Origin: Linum tenue
Taxonomy: Eukaryota; Streptophyta; Magnoliopsida; Malpighiales; Linaceae
Length of the DNA stretch: 64,000 bases
NCBI GenBank assembly: GCA_946122785.1
Contig: CAMGYJ010000007.1
Location: forward strand, 4,108,909-4,172,908
Reading direction: 5' to 3'
Shown: in pieces, positions 47,481 through 58,989 of the stretch
Numbering within the stretch: position 1 is the stretch's first letter
Layout: each line of letters starts with the position of its first letter
Notes under the pieces: model-generated
Seen by the model: only the letters and a program-made list of their open reading frames with translations
Databases searched by the model: none
What the model was told of the DNA's origin: nothing
Made by a program: the position numbers and the translations under genes

Positions 47481-48694
47481 CTGGTCCAAAGCAGTTGACC
47501 CACGGTTTGGTCCATGCGCCCGGCCCACGATGGAGAATGGAAATTGCAAATAGTGTGCTATATATCTCATTAGGGAGTATTAATAACTCCACTAATTTGT
47601 CCTTGGAGACATAGATAAAATTGGAATAACTCCACTAATTTATTTAATCAAATGAATGATGGCAATGGCATGGTGTGGGTTGGGTACCTTAATATCTATT
47701 CGCTGGTTAGATCAAGTAATATCTATTATTTTTTAATATTTGACTCTTATAAGAACGCATAGAGAAATTTTTTCATAAATTAATGAGAAATATAGTATAA
47801 GGAATAATTGAGTCTAAATAGTTGAAAGATAGAGTCTTCAAATTTATTTGGAATGAAAATATGATTTTAGAGAGGTCAAAAGAGAAGAAATACAAGTAGA
47901 TATTTATGTAAATGATGATAGAGAGAAGTGAGGCGTAGCGCGACAGGTCGAAAGCAATACCCATGCCCTCATCCAACACTATCTCTGGTCGTGTGTTTGA
48001 GGTCGGGATCTGTCATCACTAAACCAAATGCAACTTCATTTACATATTCACAACCACCCACAAGCATGCATCATCCCGTAGAAGCTGAGTTAGGGTGCTA
48101 ACAACTAATTTTTAACATGGTGCTAATACTAAATCCAACCAATATGAACATTTCGTTTTAATATCTTTTGTATTTCAAGTGTTTGACCATAATTAATGCA
48201 AATTTGTAAAATAAGGACACACTTGTCATTATTAAAAATGATAGGAAACACAAACGTGAAGTAGAGTGGGCAATGGGCAAACTGGATGAGTTTTAGTCTC
48301 AAATTAACGGACCCACTTACTAACGAGTTGGTATAATTGTGACTCACTGTCCGCTCACATTCTTTTTCGATTCGGGTGGGTGGCGATCCGGGATTAGGTA
48401 AGTAGGATATTCAAGCAATCACAGCTTCCATTTTGGTTATTAAGTTGGTCATTATGAATGACATAACGTACTCTTTTTCATGAAAGTTTGCCCTTTCACT
48501 TTATACAAACATTAAGTAATGATGCTTCTCCTTTTACTTACTACAGACAGAAGCTTCTTCTCATTGACTTACATTTACACTGAAGACCCACAACTTATCT
48601 GCATCTGGCAGCCTCAGTAAGGGACATGATGAAACTTCTTCTACAGGCCTATCCCACAAAAACAAAAAAAGAACTTATCCCTCTGCAGACTAAA
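47481..48694. other. Intergenic AT-rich DNA
   Basis: AT-rich DNA without a recognised gene or intact element; the end is the 3' UTR region of the minus-strand DUF547 gene. Confidence 0.4.
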
Positions 48695-51600
48695 TCAAGC
48701 CTTACCAGGAAAGAACAGGTACCGGAACCGAGAATCGAAAGGCATGATCCCACAGTTCCTGGAAGCCAGCAGGCTTTGCCGCCTCTGCGAGATGCACTGC
48801 TCGACGAATGCTGCCTGATTCGGCGGCAGGTAATGAGATATCCACACGGCCAAGTTGGAATCATCCACAAAGCTTTTAGCAAAGCAGTGCACCAGCTTAG
48901 GCACCAACAGCTTCCCTCTGCTGCTGACTCCAACACTGGCCCTGATGAAATCGTGCTGAGCTTCTTCGAGCTCTTCTCTTACGTTCTCTGCTGTGTAAAC
49001 TCTTACCTGCAAGCAATTTTTCACCCATTGGCATTTGATGTTGAGAGTCAATAAAATGGGCCACAGTAACTGCTTTTCTTACAGGAGATGTAGGACATTA
49101 CCGCAGGAGATGAATACATTCCACAGCTGAGTGCAAATGCTACAAGCGGCTCGTGTGCATCGACTGCACACTTCCGCTGTTCTCCTGACACCTTCAATTT
49201 GTGAAGAGCGAGAAGCAAAGCCTGGGAGAGAGATTGTGATGAGTAGAAACGAGAACTAACGATGGTTAACTGTTTTTTTTTTTTTTAACAACACGGGGAA
49301 AACAAAAGGGAATAATTTGGCAGGCTTTGTGGAAATACAATTTGTGGTCTGTGGAGAGGAGGTTTCATCTTCAGAATCGCGTACTCAATGGCAGCTGCAC
49401 TGAAAGAATGGCCTCCGACAGTGTAAGCAGCCTGAAACAGTCGAGACATAATTGCAGGACATCATTAGCACTAATCCAAGTGGGAAGAATGGCTAGGATA
49501 AAAGAGAATCAAATCAAGAACCAAACCTTTTGCATTAAAGAGAACAACTTGAGGTCACTTCTAGGGACTCCATAAGCCAAGTAAGCCTGCCGCCATTTTC
49601 AACATGTTAAGGAGATCGAGAAAAATTTAACCTGTTTGATAGGTGACAATCCATTACATCAAACTACAATACTGTTAATAGGAGGGATGTTACTGACATG
49701 CATGATCAGTGCATTGTACAAGTTGATCCAGAATGCAAGCTTCTCATTGCAGCTCAAGTGAATAGGGTTAAGTTTGGCCAATTGTTCAACGAGTGTTCTG
49801 TCCCCCACAAATGTTGAGACCAACCATGCAACAAATACAATTAGTTCTAGTACGTAAGGAGGAACACAATAAAGGAATTGTCTTGGAGCAAGATCTACAA
49901 AATTGCTTGAAATTTTGATATACACTTTACTGTAAAGAGGGCAATTACCTGAACTTCTTCAATGCACCCGAGGCATATTCCAATTGTTTCTTTCCAACTG
50001 ACATCCAGGAAACTTCAGTTGCTAAGGCATAGTTGCCAATGTCAGCCCAGCTTAATTTACCCCGCACTCTATAGGGATCAAACACATTCTCAGGAGACAA
50101 CACTTCACTGTTATTCTGGATATCGACTTGGGGGCTCTGGACCAATGATGATAATATCGAGCGCTCGGACGATGACCACCATGATGAATTAGAAAGATGC
50201 CCTTGAGGAGAAACAGATGAAGATTGACTATACAATGTAGATGACATGGATGTTATAGCAGCATCCGATAGAGAGATGAATATATTTTTCATACACCTAA
50301 CCATCTCCTCAGAAAGTTTATTAGGGTGACCCCAGAGACCAATCAATGGTGTTCCCTTTGAAAGCTTTGGCTGTAGATGCTGACCCAGTTTGGCACCTGT
50401 CTTTGGAACTACTTTTTTGTTCTCCAAAGACGAAGTTACTCTGAGCGTATCCTGATTTAAATCAAAATATGTTTAAATCAAAGGCAGCACAAACATATCA
50501 ACGTGCCAACAGGGAGGTAATTGTTCGAAGTAAGGGGGAAAATCTGAGAAGCAAACAAGAACCAGAAAGTACCTCAGGGATAACATATGAACAAGAAGTT
50601 TCCATAGCAATGGTAGGCCCCAGGCCTCTGTCTTGGGAGAAGACATCTCCATCCAAGTTAGGAAGTTCGGAATCAGAATGCTTGGAACATCTCAAAGAAG
50701 GAATCTGGTAAATCACATTCAGTAAGTAGCAAAATTCTCATTGCTTCCCTGAAAATTAACATCGTTGGACATACCAGACTAATTACCATTCTTTTATTAT
50801 AGTCAGAGGAGCAATCAGAAACTGATGGCAGTGATTTGTGCCTCAGTTGATATTCGGCAAGCCGTCGCTCGTTTCTCTCTTGACTAAGCTGGAAATGTAA
50901 TGAGACAATTTTCTGTTCAAGTTCAGTAACTGTAACTTCCAGTATGGCAATAGTGGAGAGAAGCTCCTGAACCTGCAGAAACGGTCTAAGCATCAACTGC
51001 TTGAGGGAAAAAAAAAAAATTAAGAACATTTCAGAGATGGCAAAATCTTCTAAGCCAGCAAAAGAGTTGTAATAGCAACAGCCAAAACTTTTTTTTCTCT
51101 TCAATATCTCTTAATAAATGAGCTTTAACATTTCTTGTTAGATGGCCTGATAGAATTGTGGAAGATGATACCCCAATTTCAGAACTTGTTTCTATCTCTA
51201 CTAGAACTCTTTATTTCTTTCGAACAGCTTCCAACTTTCTTCAGAGCAGACTATGCAATTAAAAAAACTCTTAGAATTAAGTTTTAGAACATTATCCATT
51301 TTCAAACTAAATATCAAACTATATACCACTATAGAACCGAGACTTGAGAAACAGAGAGCTATATCGCCTGCACAGGTTATTAACACAAATCATATGCCCA
51401 TTTGGAGGGAATGCCAAATCGCCATGGATGAAGTGTTCCTTACACTCCACAGAGATTGCTTTCGTGATGATTTACAGGCATATGCAAATCATTAAACTCT
51501 TGAACTAATTCAGTCACATACTTGATGTGGAAGGCATGATCCACAAGAAAATTTCACTGAGCTTTCCTCAATAGCATTTTCCAGTATCAAATGCATTTCA

Positions 51601-52955
51601 AGCTCCGCTTGCAACTGCTGTTGTAACCTTTGAACCTGTTCCAAAATGACAGCATATTCAGAAGCATCTAAGGTAAATTTGTTGGATTTCCAGTTAATTT
51701 TTGAAAATATCAGCAATTAAGATGCCCAATTATCAGAAATCCAATGACACAACTCCCTATCAAGTATGAGAGGACAATAATAAAAGAAGATCTGTAGTAA
51801 AATGTAATAGAATGCCCTACATGAATCAGACAGATGGGGTATCCAGGTAACTTCCTCTGTATCTTAAATCTTAATAGTGACATTCTTCGTATCAACGAAC
51901 ATCATGAAGTGAAGCTCTCACAATTATTCTAAGCCTAAACCTTACTCGAACACTAGTTAAAGTATCTTGACATGTACCTTGAACCTGTCCTCTCGTAGAA
52001 GAACATACACCTATCATTTAGATAATATACCAAATACAAAATCACAGTACCAGTTCCTACTGATTTCACAGGAGCTCTTAATAGCAAAATACATGAAACA
52101 GAGATAACAAAGGAAGGGGAAATGTGAGACTTCTGGAATGACATTAACTTACATCCTTCTCAAGCTGGATTCTGTAAGGATAAAATGTTGTGCAGTTAAT
52201 ACTTGAACCAGGGCTACTAGAAGTCTAGAACCTTCTGCAATATTGCTGACCTGCAATTTGCCAATTGAAGTGTCAATGCGCATGTCTCTATATGTACTTT
52301 TATCTTACACAAGACAAATGAAAAAGGTATATACCGCGTTATTACTATTTGGAAAGAAAAACAAGAAAATTATTGAGAAGAAAGCTCTAAAGCAAGGCTC
52401 CAAGCATATGCCTTTAGATTCAGATCAGACAAGAGTTTCCACGGCATTACCAACTAATAGGAGTTTTTTGTCATTTAAGTACAGCTAAATCAGCACTTTC
52501 AAATATAAATAAAGGTAAGATATCTTAATAAAGAAAAAGAACTAGTTCAACCCCATATCACCGCTTGCTAAGTTGCTAGTCACTCAGTTTAGTTCAGCCA
52601 CTAAATGTTTGGCATGTCAAGGAGCCAAAGGTGCAATATTAATACTTTCCCAGCTCATAATAAACTTAATCAAGAGAATTCAAGCCTCGTTAATAGCGAA
52701 TTCTGACCTCTAGTGTAGAATCACAACATGAATATTCATTCGCAGGATCTATCTGAGTTCCTGAATTGCCACATGTTGCACCAGAAGTCAAAGTTCTGCA
52801 GATGGCTTCATTCCTGTGGAAACCAGGCGAAAAAAGCAAAAAAAGACCATCATTGGAATGAAGCTGAAACAAGAGCAGCATGGATAATAGAAGACAAGGA
52901 AAGAACTAGAGTCATACTGGCTGAAGGAAGATCTAGTGGCAGGTGAGTCGCACAT
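48695..52955 (-). CDS. MIP1-type leucine-zipper / DUF547 protein (N-terminus tentative)
   Basis: Well-supported exons in transcription order: 51635-51522, 50972-50787, 50704-50573, 50451-49949, 49797-49698, 49586-49527, 49431-49339, 49221-49102 and 49006-48695, all phase-consistent. The first two encode a coiled coil (VQRLQQQLQAELEMHLILENA; ELLSTIAILEVTVTELEQK...QLSQERNERRLAEYQLRH), the MIP1 leucine-zipper region. The later exons form DUF547 (LAKLNPIHLSCNEKLAFWINLYNALIMH, YGVPRSDLKLFSL, YTVGGHSFSAAAIEYAIL). Function in plants is poorly defined; the zipper is thought to mediate protein pairing. Upstream, 52164-52153 (Leu-Glu-Lys-Asp microexon) or 52171-52153, then 52795-52708, then 52955-52918 with a possible start ATG, are suggestions only. 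A leader exon may end at the GTATGG donor near 53756. Confidence 0.8.
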
Positions 52956-55337
52956 CTTCTGAGCTTGGCTTTTATCAGAAAACACACATCCTAAGATCTC
53001 CCTGATAGCTAGGCAACTGTACGAAGAGGTTTAATCCATGTACAAACAAGTTTCATTAAGACTCAAGGCTTACTTCAACGAAGGGCGAAGGACTGGAATT
53101 ATTATATTGGGAGTCTGGGAAAGGATCTTTGGCAAAGACGAAAAATCCCAAAAGAAACAGAAAAGACAGGACATCGTTACATAGATGCTAAGATACAGGA
53201 AATAAACCGTGCCAACCTGTGAACACGTGATGAGTACAAACACATTCATCAATGCCGCAGCTACCAGTCACTTTCAACACAAGCATACAAATGCAAGGAA
53301 CACAAGTTTGAGTTTCAGGAGAGCTCGAAAAGGAAAGTCGATAGAAAATGAAAAGAAAGCAAAATGTACAAACACCATCATAGTTATTGAGGCAACAGTA
53401 CCTTCCATGTTCATTACAACTTTCACCGTATGGTAGTCAGAGAAGGGAGAAAAAGGGGAGTGAAGAACAAAAAAAATTCTGAAACTTATGAGGGTATGAT
53501 TGAGACCAAAAGGGCATGTATTAAATTTAGCAGACTTTCATTTGATGTTGCTGTAGTTGGAAAACCACCCTCCATCCACCATCGCCCATCCAGCACTAAA
53601 ATGAATAAAGGGGAAAAAGAAAGATAGAAAATGGGGAAGAAAAGCAAGGCAAGTGGTTCAAAGGAACTGTTCTTCGGCAAAGAGGGATGGGGAAAGCGAG
53701 GAAGTAGTGGGGTAGATTGCAGACACTCAACTAACACAGCAGAAGTTGACCACCATACCTTCACAACCAACTGTTTGTTCGAGTTTGTGTGAGAGAGACA
53801 AGAAGTTGATAGACTGACTTTTGAGCGCTTTTGGGTTTACTCATACACATTCCTAGAAGAGCAGAAATTCAAAAAAGGAGGGGATTTTGGGAATGCAGAA
53901 AAAGAGAGGGAATCGACAGAGTTTTTGCATGTGAACTCTTTTTCAAAAGGGAAGCAAAAGGACGAAGGTAGTGGATGCAGAAACAGTGAAGGGAGAAAAT
54001 TGAAAAAGACTATGCTTTTTTGGCTTTACAGGAAGCTTTTTTCCAATCTATGGGGCAATGATGATGATGAAGAGGGATTGATCCACTAAAACAAGGGACC
54101 AAATCCAGTGGTCCCTCACTTTCACCTCAAAGAAGAACAGTTATTGTTACCCTCATCTCATCTCATCTCCAGACCTGGTTCTTGCCCACCACTGTATTGA
54201 ATGAATCTTCTCCATCAACATTCACCAACACCACCACCTCCATCTCTCTCTCTGGCAAACATACAATAGTTGTTCCCAAAACAAAAACAAAAAAAACACA
54301 CAATAGAACAAAATACCAGACATCCCTGATTTGAGATTCCAGCTGCCGCAGAAAGAGATGTGTCAATGCAATGCAAAGAACCAAGCGAATGATGCAGAAA
54401 AGGGGCCCAGGTAGTAGGGTATACACAAAAAGAATGCTTTCTAGTTAAATGAAAATACCAGACGTCCCTCGGCAAAATGGAAAAGGTAAAGAAGCAAGGA
54501 AAGAACAGACCTCTGAACATGGAGCAAAACAACCCAATCAGCTTTTAGCCCCCCCGCATTTGTCCAAGAAATACGTCAATGGCGATCAGAGAGTGACATC
54601 AGAAGCGCCTGATCATGACCCAATCTGCGACATTTTTTTAGGAACTCCACCCCCAAACTGCAAGAACAGATTTCCCTCGTTCCCTTCCGAGGGTTTATCG
54701 GCAGAGAAGGAAACAGAAACAAATCGGAAACCGTGGTGGGGAGAGTTGAATGCGGACCGAGCGTACAGTTGAGCAGTTACAGTACTACTGCCAAACGAAA
54801 GGAGAGACAAAGCAATTACTCCGCCATTGCAATGAATTGCAAAAATGGCAGGGAGAAAGAGAAAGAAGGAATCTACGGTGTACAGTGCACGCAAACTGGG
54901 CAGAGCTACTCTCGACTATGGAAGCGCAATAATAAAGAATACACCAATATCGCTGTCTGTTGACTAACGTCAGCTAAGAGCTTCAATCCGAATTGGAATT
55001 AAAAAAGGATTAAGCTATGGAGGTGAGCAGAATTTTGGGGAATACGACAACCGCAAAACGCCATTTTTGTTGGAAACGAGAGGATTTTGTTTGAATTTTA
55101 GTTATTACCTTTTGTCACCGCCGGCGCCTGCCTTGGCCGGGAAACCATGCGGCGGCTATCCCGTCACTTCCGCCGCTAATTTGCAACGAATTAACGAAGT
55201 CCTCAAATGCATTCACTCAAAAGCTATTTATTCGCTCTACAGAACTAACCATCAATATTTCTACAAAAAGTTAAAAGAGTCGGTCAACCTCATCGATATT
55301 GTGGTCGATCTAATTAACAATATAGTCGATATGATTG
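52956..55337. other. 5' region of the DUF547 gene and intergenic
   Basis: Probably contains leader exons and introns of the minus-strand DUF547 gene (CT-rich on the minus strand near 53770-53830 and 54100-54250) and its promoter. No other coding sequence recognised. Towards 55250-55340 the DNA repeats TCGAT / GATTG steps. Confidence 0.4.
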
Positions 55338-55352
55338 GTTTTGTCGACCTGA

Positions 55353-58180
55353 ATTTTTTTTTTTTTTGAAAGGTACCTTCATTCAATTAATTAATCCGAA
55401 AATCCAAATTGTCCCACAAGATCCTCTCTTAACAGAGGTACAATAAAATAAGGTGGGCTCTCGGCCCAGATCTCATCACCCTCCCAAACACAATCCATAT
55501 GTGCCATAACATGAGGAGGCTTATTTCTCTCTCGGCCCACATAATGCCAAGCCACTGACCCCAACTCACGGGCCCGTTTCTTTACTTCCCCACAGACGAG
55601 CCCAATTTCAGTCTCTCCATCCTCTTCCTTCCGCAGCTGCTGAATCACCCCCAAACAATCCGAGACTATCGCCATTTCCCTGATCCCCAATCTTTCTGCA
55701 AGCTCTAAACCAAAACCAATAGCCATGGCTTCCGCCTCCTCTGGGTTCCATTGAACCCTCGATCTTTTCACCGCTGCGAGCCTGAAACCCCCCTCCTTCT
55801 CTCGAATCACCACTCCCCATCCAGTTCCCCTCCCTTCCATACATGCAGCATCGACCGAGATCATCACAGGCGCATTAATCGGTGACTGCCCTTGCCGATT
55901 TCCGGGCAGATCCATCGCTGGCTGCTGCTCCTGTTTCTCCAGGTAATCTTTTAACCATTCCTCTGCTCGCCTCGTTATCTCCCACTCCTCTAATTTCTTT
56001 TTGTTCCACAGCTGGCAATTCCTCTGATCCCACATAAACCACAGCGCTACCAAGAACGCCCCCATTTGCTCATCCGATTCTGTCTCCTGAAGCTCGCAGA
56101 ACCATTCTTCAGTGGTAAGAGCTTCCCCCCTCTCGATATAGGAGTTCATAGGACTGTACCTCCACACTCTTCGAGCCCAATCACAGTGGTGGAAAATGTG
56201 TTCTTGTGTCTCTCTTAGGTCGCAGAATGGGCATCCCTCACTTCCTTTTTGCATTCGATCCCAAATTCGTGCCCCTGTAGGGAGTATATTTCTCAATAAT
56301 CTCCATGCAAAAACCTTTACCTTCGGCGGGATTTTAAGGTTCCAGAGTCTTTTCCAGTTCACAGGGGTATAAGGCTCTCCTTCCTCCTCATTATTCCGCT
56401 CTTCCCATAGTCTGTAGGCTGATTTAACAGAGTAGCGCCCTGATTTTTCCTTGTCCCAGATCATTTTGTCCTCCATAGGCTGTCGCGGGATCGGGATTTT
56501 TTGAATGTTCACCCTATCGGTAGGGTTAAAATGACTCTGAAGTAAATCTGTACGCCATTCCCTTGCTTTATGGTTTATAAGTTCTGCCACTGATGTAGAA
56601 CCACCCAAAGGAGAGGTTCGCGAAGTGACTCGCAAGTTTTTACTCGCTGGCACCCATTTATCGAGCCATATATCAATCTTGTTGCCGTTTCCCACTCTCC
56701 ATCTTGCTCCCCTTCTAACTAGATCCTTTGCCGCCATTAAACCTCTCCACACCCAGCTTGGGTTTTTCCCCACTTCCGCCTCCAAAGGGTTTCTATCCTC
56801 AAAGTATTTCGCTTTTAGCACCTTTGCCACCAAGGTGTCAGGGAATTGGACAATCCTCCATAGTTGCTTGCCCAACAGAGCTAGATTAAAACTCTGTAGG
56901 TTCTTGAATCCCATTCCTCCCCATTTCTTAGGTTTACAGAGCTCTTTCCAGCTTAGCCAGTGGGTTTTCCCTTCCTCTTCTTGCTGCCCCCACCAGAAAT
57001 GAGCCACAACCCTTTTAACTTCCTTGAGAGTGCTCATAGGAATTTGGAAAACAGACATGGCATATGTCATTTGTGCCTGAGCTACAGATTTTAGAAGAAT
57101 CTCCTTACCTGCCACCGATAATAGTTTTCCCTTCCAGGCCTTCACCTTTGCTCTAACTCGATCCACCAAATAGCCAAAAGTTTGCTTTTTTGATCTGCCA
57201 ATCAGTGTAGGTAATCCCAGGTACCTTTGATGCTGATCAACTCTCTTCATATTTAATAATCCAGCCAGCTCGACCTGCTTCTCATGCCTCACATTTGGGC
57301 TAAAAGATAATTCTGATTTAGTTAGGTTAACTTGCTGACCTGAATCAGCCTCATATATTCTCAGAATTTCCTTCACCTGTTCACACTCAGTCTTTGTAGC
57401 CTTCATGAATAAAATGCTGTCGTCAGCAAAAAGTAGGTGAGAGATTTGAGGTGCATTCTTCTTGACTTTCAACCCTTCAATCTTCTTCTCCCTTTCAGCC
57501 TTTGTTATCAGAGCAGATAGGCCTTCAACTACAAATAAGAATAGATAGGGGGATATTGGATCCCCCTGTCTCAAACCTCTGCTAGGGAAGAATTTCTCAG
57601 TTTGATGGCTGTTAACCAGAGTGGAAAAAGAAACTGTAGTGACGCAAGTCATGACCATCCGAACCCATCTAGGATCAAACCCCAATTTTAGCATTATAGC
57701 CTCTAAGAAAGACCACTCAACCCTGTCGTAAGCTTTAGTGATGTCTAACTTAGCAGCTACGTAACCCTTATTTCCTGATTTCCTCGCTTTCATCGAGTGG
57801 AAACACTCAAAGGCTATCATCACATTGTCAGTGATAAGCCTGCCAGGCACGAATGCGCTCTGATTTGGAACAATTACCTCATTCAACACCCTTTTTAGTC
57901 TGTTGGCCAGGACTTTCGATAGTACTTTGTATAACACCTTGCATAGACTAATACGGCGAAAATCAGCCGGGGTTTGGGGACTCTTCTTCTTAGGTATCAA
58001 AGCTATCAGGGTATGATTCAGTTCTTGAGGGAAACTGCCCGCTTCTAAATACCCTTGTAGCTCTGTTGTAATTTTTTCCCCCAGAATATCCCAGTTTCTC
58101 TGGAAAAATAGAGCAGGCATCCCATCAGCCCCCGGGGCTTTTAATGGTCCCATCACCTTCAAAATTGATGGAATATCCCA
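55353..58180 (-). mobile_element. LINE (non-LTR retrotransposon), 5'-truncated, with 15-bp target duplication
   Basis: Insertion on the minus strand bounded by perfect direct repeats GTTTTGTCGACCTGA at 55338-55352 and 58181-58195. The element ends in a poly(A) tail (T run at about 55355-55368 on the plus strand), as expected for target-primed reverse transcription. The left part of a full LINE (ORF1, endonuclease) is missing; the truncation lies within the start of the RT region. About 2.83 kb long. Confidence 0.93.
55391..58162 (-). CDS. LINE ORF2 fragment: reverse transcriptase, zf-RVT, RNase H
   Basis: Uninterrupted frame of 923 residues from the truncated 5' end to a normal stop. RT begins at PLKAPGADGMPALFFQ; motif A is AAKLDITKAYDRVEW, the GLRQGDPISPYLF block is present, and the catalytic motif is LLFADD. 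A zf-RVT region (FAWRLLRNILPTG...CPFCDLRETQEHIFHHC) follows, then a C-terminal RNase H with the acidic residues in ISVDAA, EEAEAMA and IVSDCLG. No endonuclease is encoded, so this copy is dead on its own although the catalytic residues are intact. The first Met of the frame is fortuitous and not a native start. Confidence 0.93.
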   Translation of the reverse strand: MKVMGPLKAPGADGMPALFFQRNWDILGEKITTELQGYLEAGSFPQELNHTLIALIPKKKSPQTPADFRRISLCKVLYKVLSKVLANRLKRVLNEVIVPNQSAFVPGRLITDNVMIAFECFHSMKARKSGNKGYVAAKLDITKAYDRVEWSFLEAIMLKLGFDPRWVRMVMTCVTTVSFSTLVNSHQTEKFFPSRGLRQGDPISPYLFLFVVEGLSALITKAEREKKIEGLKVKKNAPQISHLLFADDSILFMKATKTECEQVKEILRIYEADSGQQVNLTKSELSFSPNVRHEKQVELAGLLNMKRVDQHQRYLGLPTLIGRSKKQTFGYLVDRVRAKVKAWKGKLLSVAGKEILLKSVAQAQMTYAMSVFQIPMSTLKEVKRVVAHFWWGQQEEEGKTHWLSWKELCKPKKWGGMGFKNLQSFNLALLGKQLWRIVQFPDTLVAKVLKAKYFEDRNPLEAEVGKNPSWVWRGLMAAKDLVRRGARWRVGNGNKIDIWLDKWVPASKNLRVTSRTSPLGGSTSVAELINHKAREWRTDLLQSHFNPTDRVNIQKIPIPRQPMEDKMIWDKEKSGRYSVKSAYRLWEERNNEEEGEPYTPVNWKRLWNLKIPPKVKVFAWRLLRNILPTGARIWDRMQKGSEGCPFCDLRETQEHIFHHCDWARRVWRYSPMNSYIERGEALTTEEWFCELQETESDEQMGAFLVALWFMWDQRNCQLWNKKKLEEWEITRRAEEWLKDYLEKQEQQPAMDLPGNRQGQSPINAPVMISVDAACMEGRGTGWGVVIREKEGGFRLAAVKRSRVQWNPEEAEAMAIGFGLELAERLGIREMAIVSDCLGVIQQLRKEEDGETEIGLVCGEVKKRARELGSVAWHYVGRERNKPPHVMAHMDCVWEGDEIWAESPPYFIVPLLREDLVGQFGFSD

Positions 58181-58195
58181 GTTTTGTCGACCTGA

Positions 58196-58989
58196 TTGAT
58201 AATGTGATTGACCTGATTAATCTTATGATTAATCGAAAATTGCAACTAACGACATTTTGGATGGAGAATGTGACGGATGAGATGTTCGGCATGTTTCGGA
58301 TTGTAGGAGGGTGTGTTTGTTAAGAATGAAAGTAGAAGGGGGTATTTGTCAATGAAAGCAAAGTAGAAGGATTTGTTTGTAAGTATATAACTCTTTTTTC
58401 AAATTCAAAGAAGCAAGCGACTCCGTTGGCCGTTGCAGCGTAGCGAAAGTTTTACCATTTGGATTTTTGGGTGCCGGCCGCCGCCCAGCCCACCGTGATC
58501 CAGCCGCCGGCTACCTGTTCGTCAGTTCCCGGCGACAATCAGCTGCCTCCACCTCTTGTCTCTTCCTTCCTTTCCCTCTTCCACGCTCCAGGTATGCTTC
58601 TTAACCATTCTTGATCTATGATTTGCGGAGGATGGTGTCTGTAGATTGGAATTTCTAGGGTTCTTGAATACGAAAGTTCGGGGGAATTCGAAAATTGATG
58701 GAATTAATGGGTTTTCACTCCCAATCAATCCTGATAATCCCTCTTTTCCGTTGATTTCTATATGTAATTCGTGTTAAACGTGGACTTGGCTGAAAATTTG
58801 CATTTCTTTGGGTTGACACAAGCACAACGGAACTAGGATTACTTGGTCTTGGTATTTTTGCTTATTCCAATTCATCTGTTCTTGGTTTTCACTAATCACA
58901 AATCTTCTTTTCACAGAAACAACCTCTACTTTTACCAGCTGCATTTAGTTCAATTCAGACTTCCGGTGATTGTTGGTTCAGTGCTTGCA
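58196..58989 (+). promoter_or_regulatory. REP: REP promoter, leader and leader intron
   Basis: After a GATTGACCTGATT-rich stretch the DNA becomes leader-like (CCTCTTGTCTCTTCCTTCC). A leader exon ends at CTCCAG|GTATGC (58591), and the leader intron ends at TTTTCACAG (58916), so the coding exon follows after 73 nt of leader. Upstream ATGs in the same frame (for example 58843) fall in this intron. Confidence 0.6.

Noticed and set aside
55067..55369. 100-codon plus-strand frame before the LINE
   Set aside because: Ends in the T run of the LINE tail and includes repeat DNA; not a gene.
58843..58989. Upstream in-frame Met extension of REP
   Set aside because: Lies in the leader intron ending at 58916; REP proteins start close to the FDLIVIG fold.
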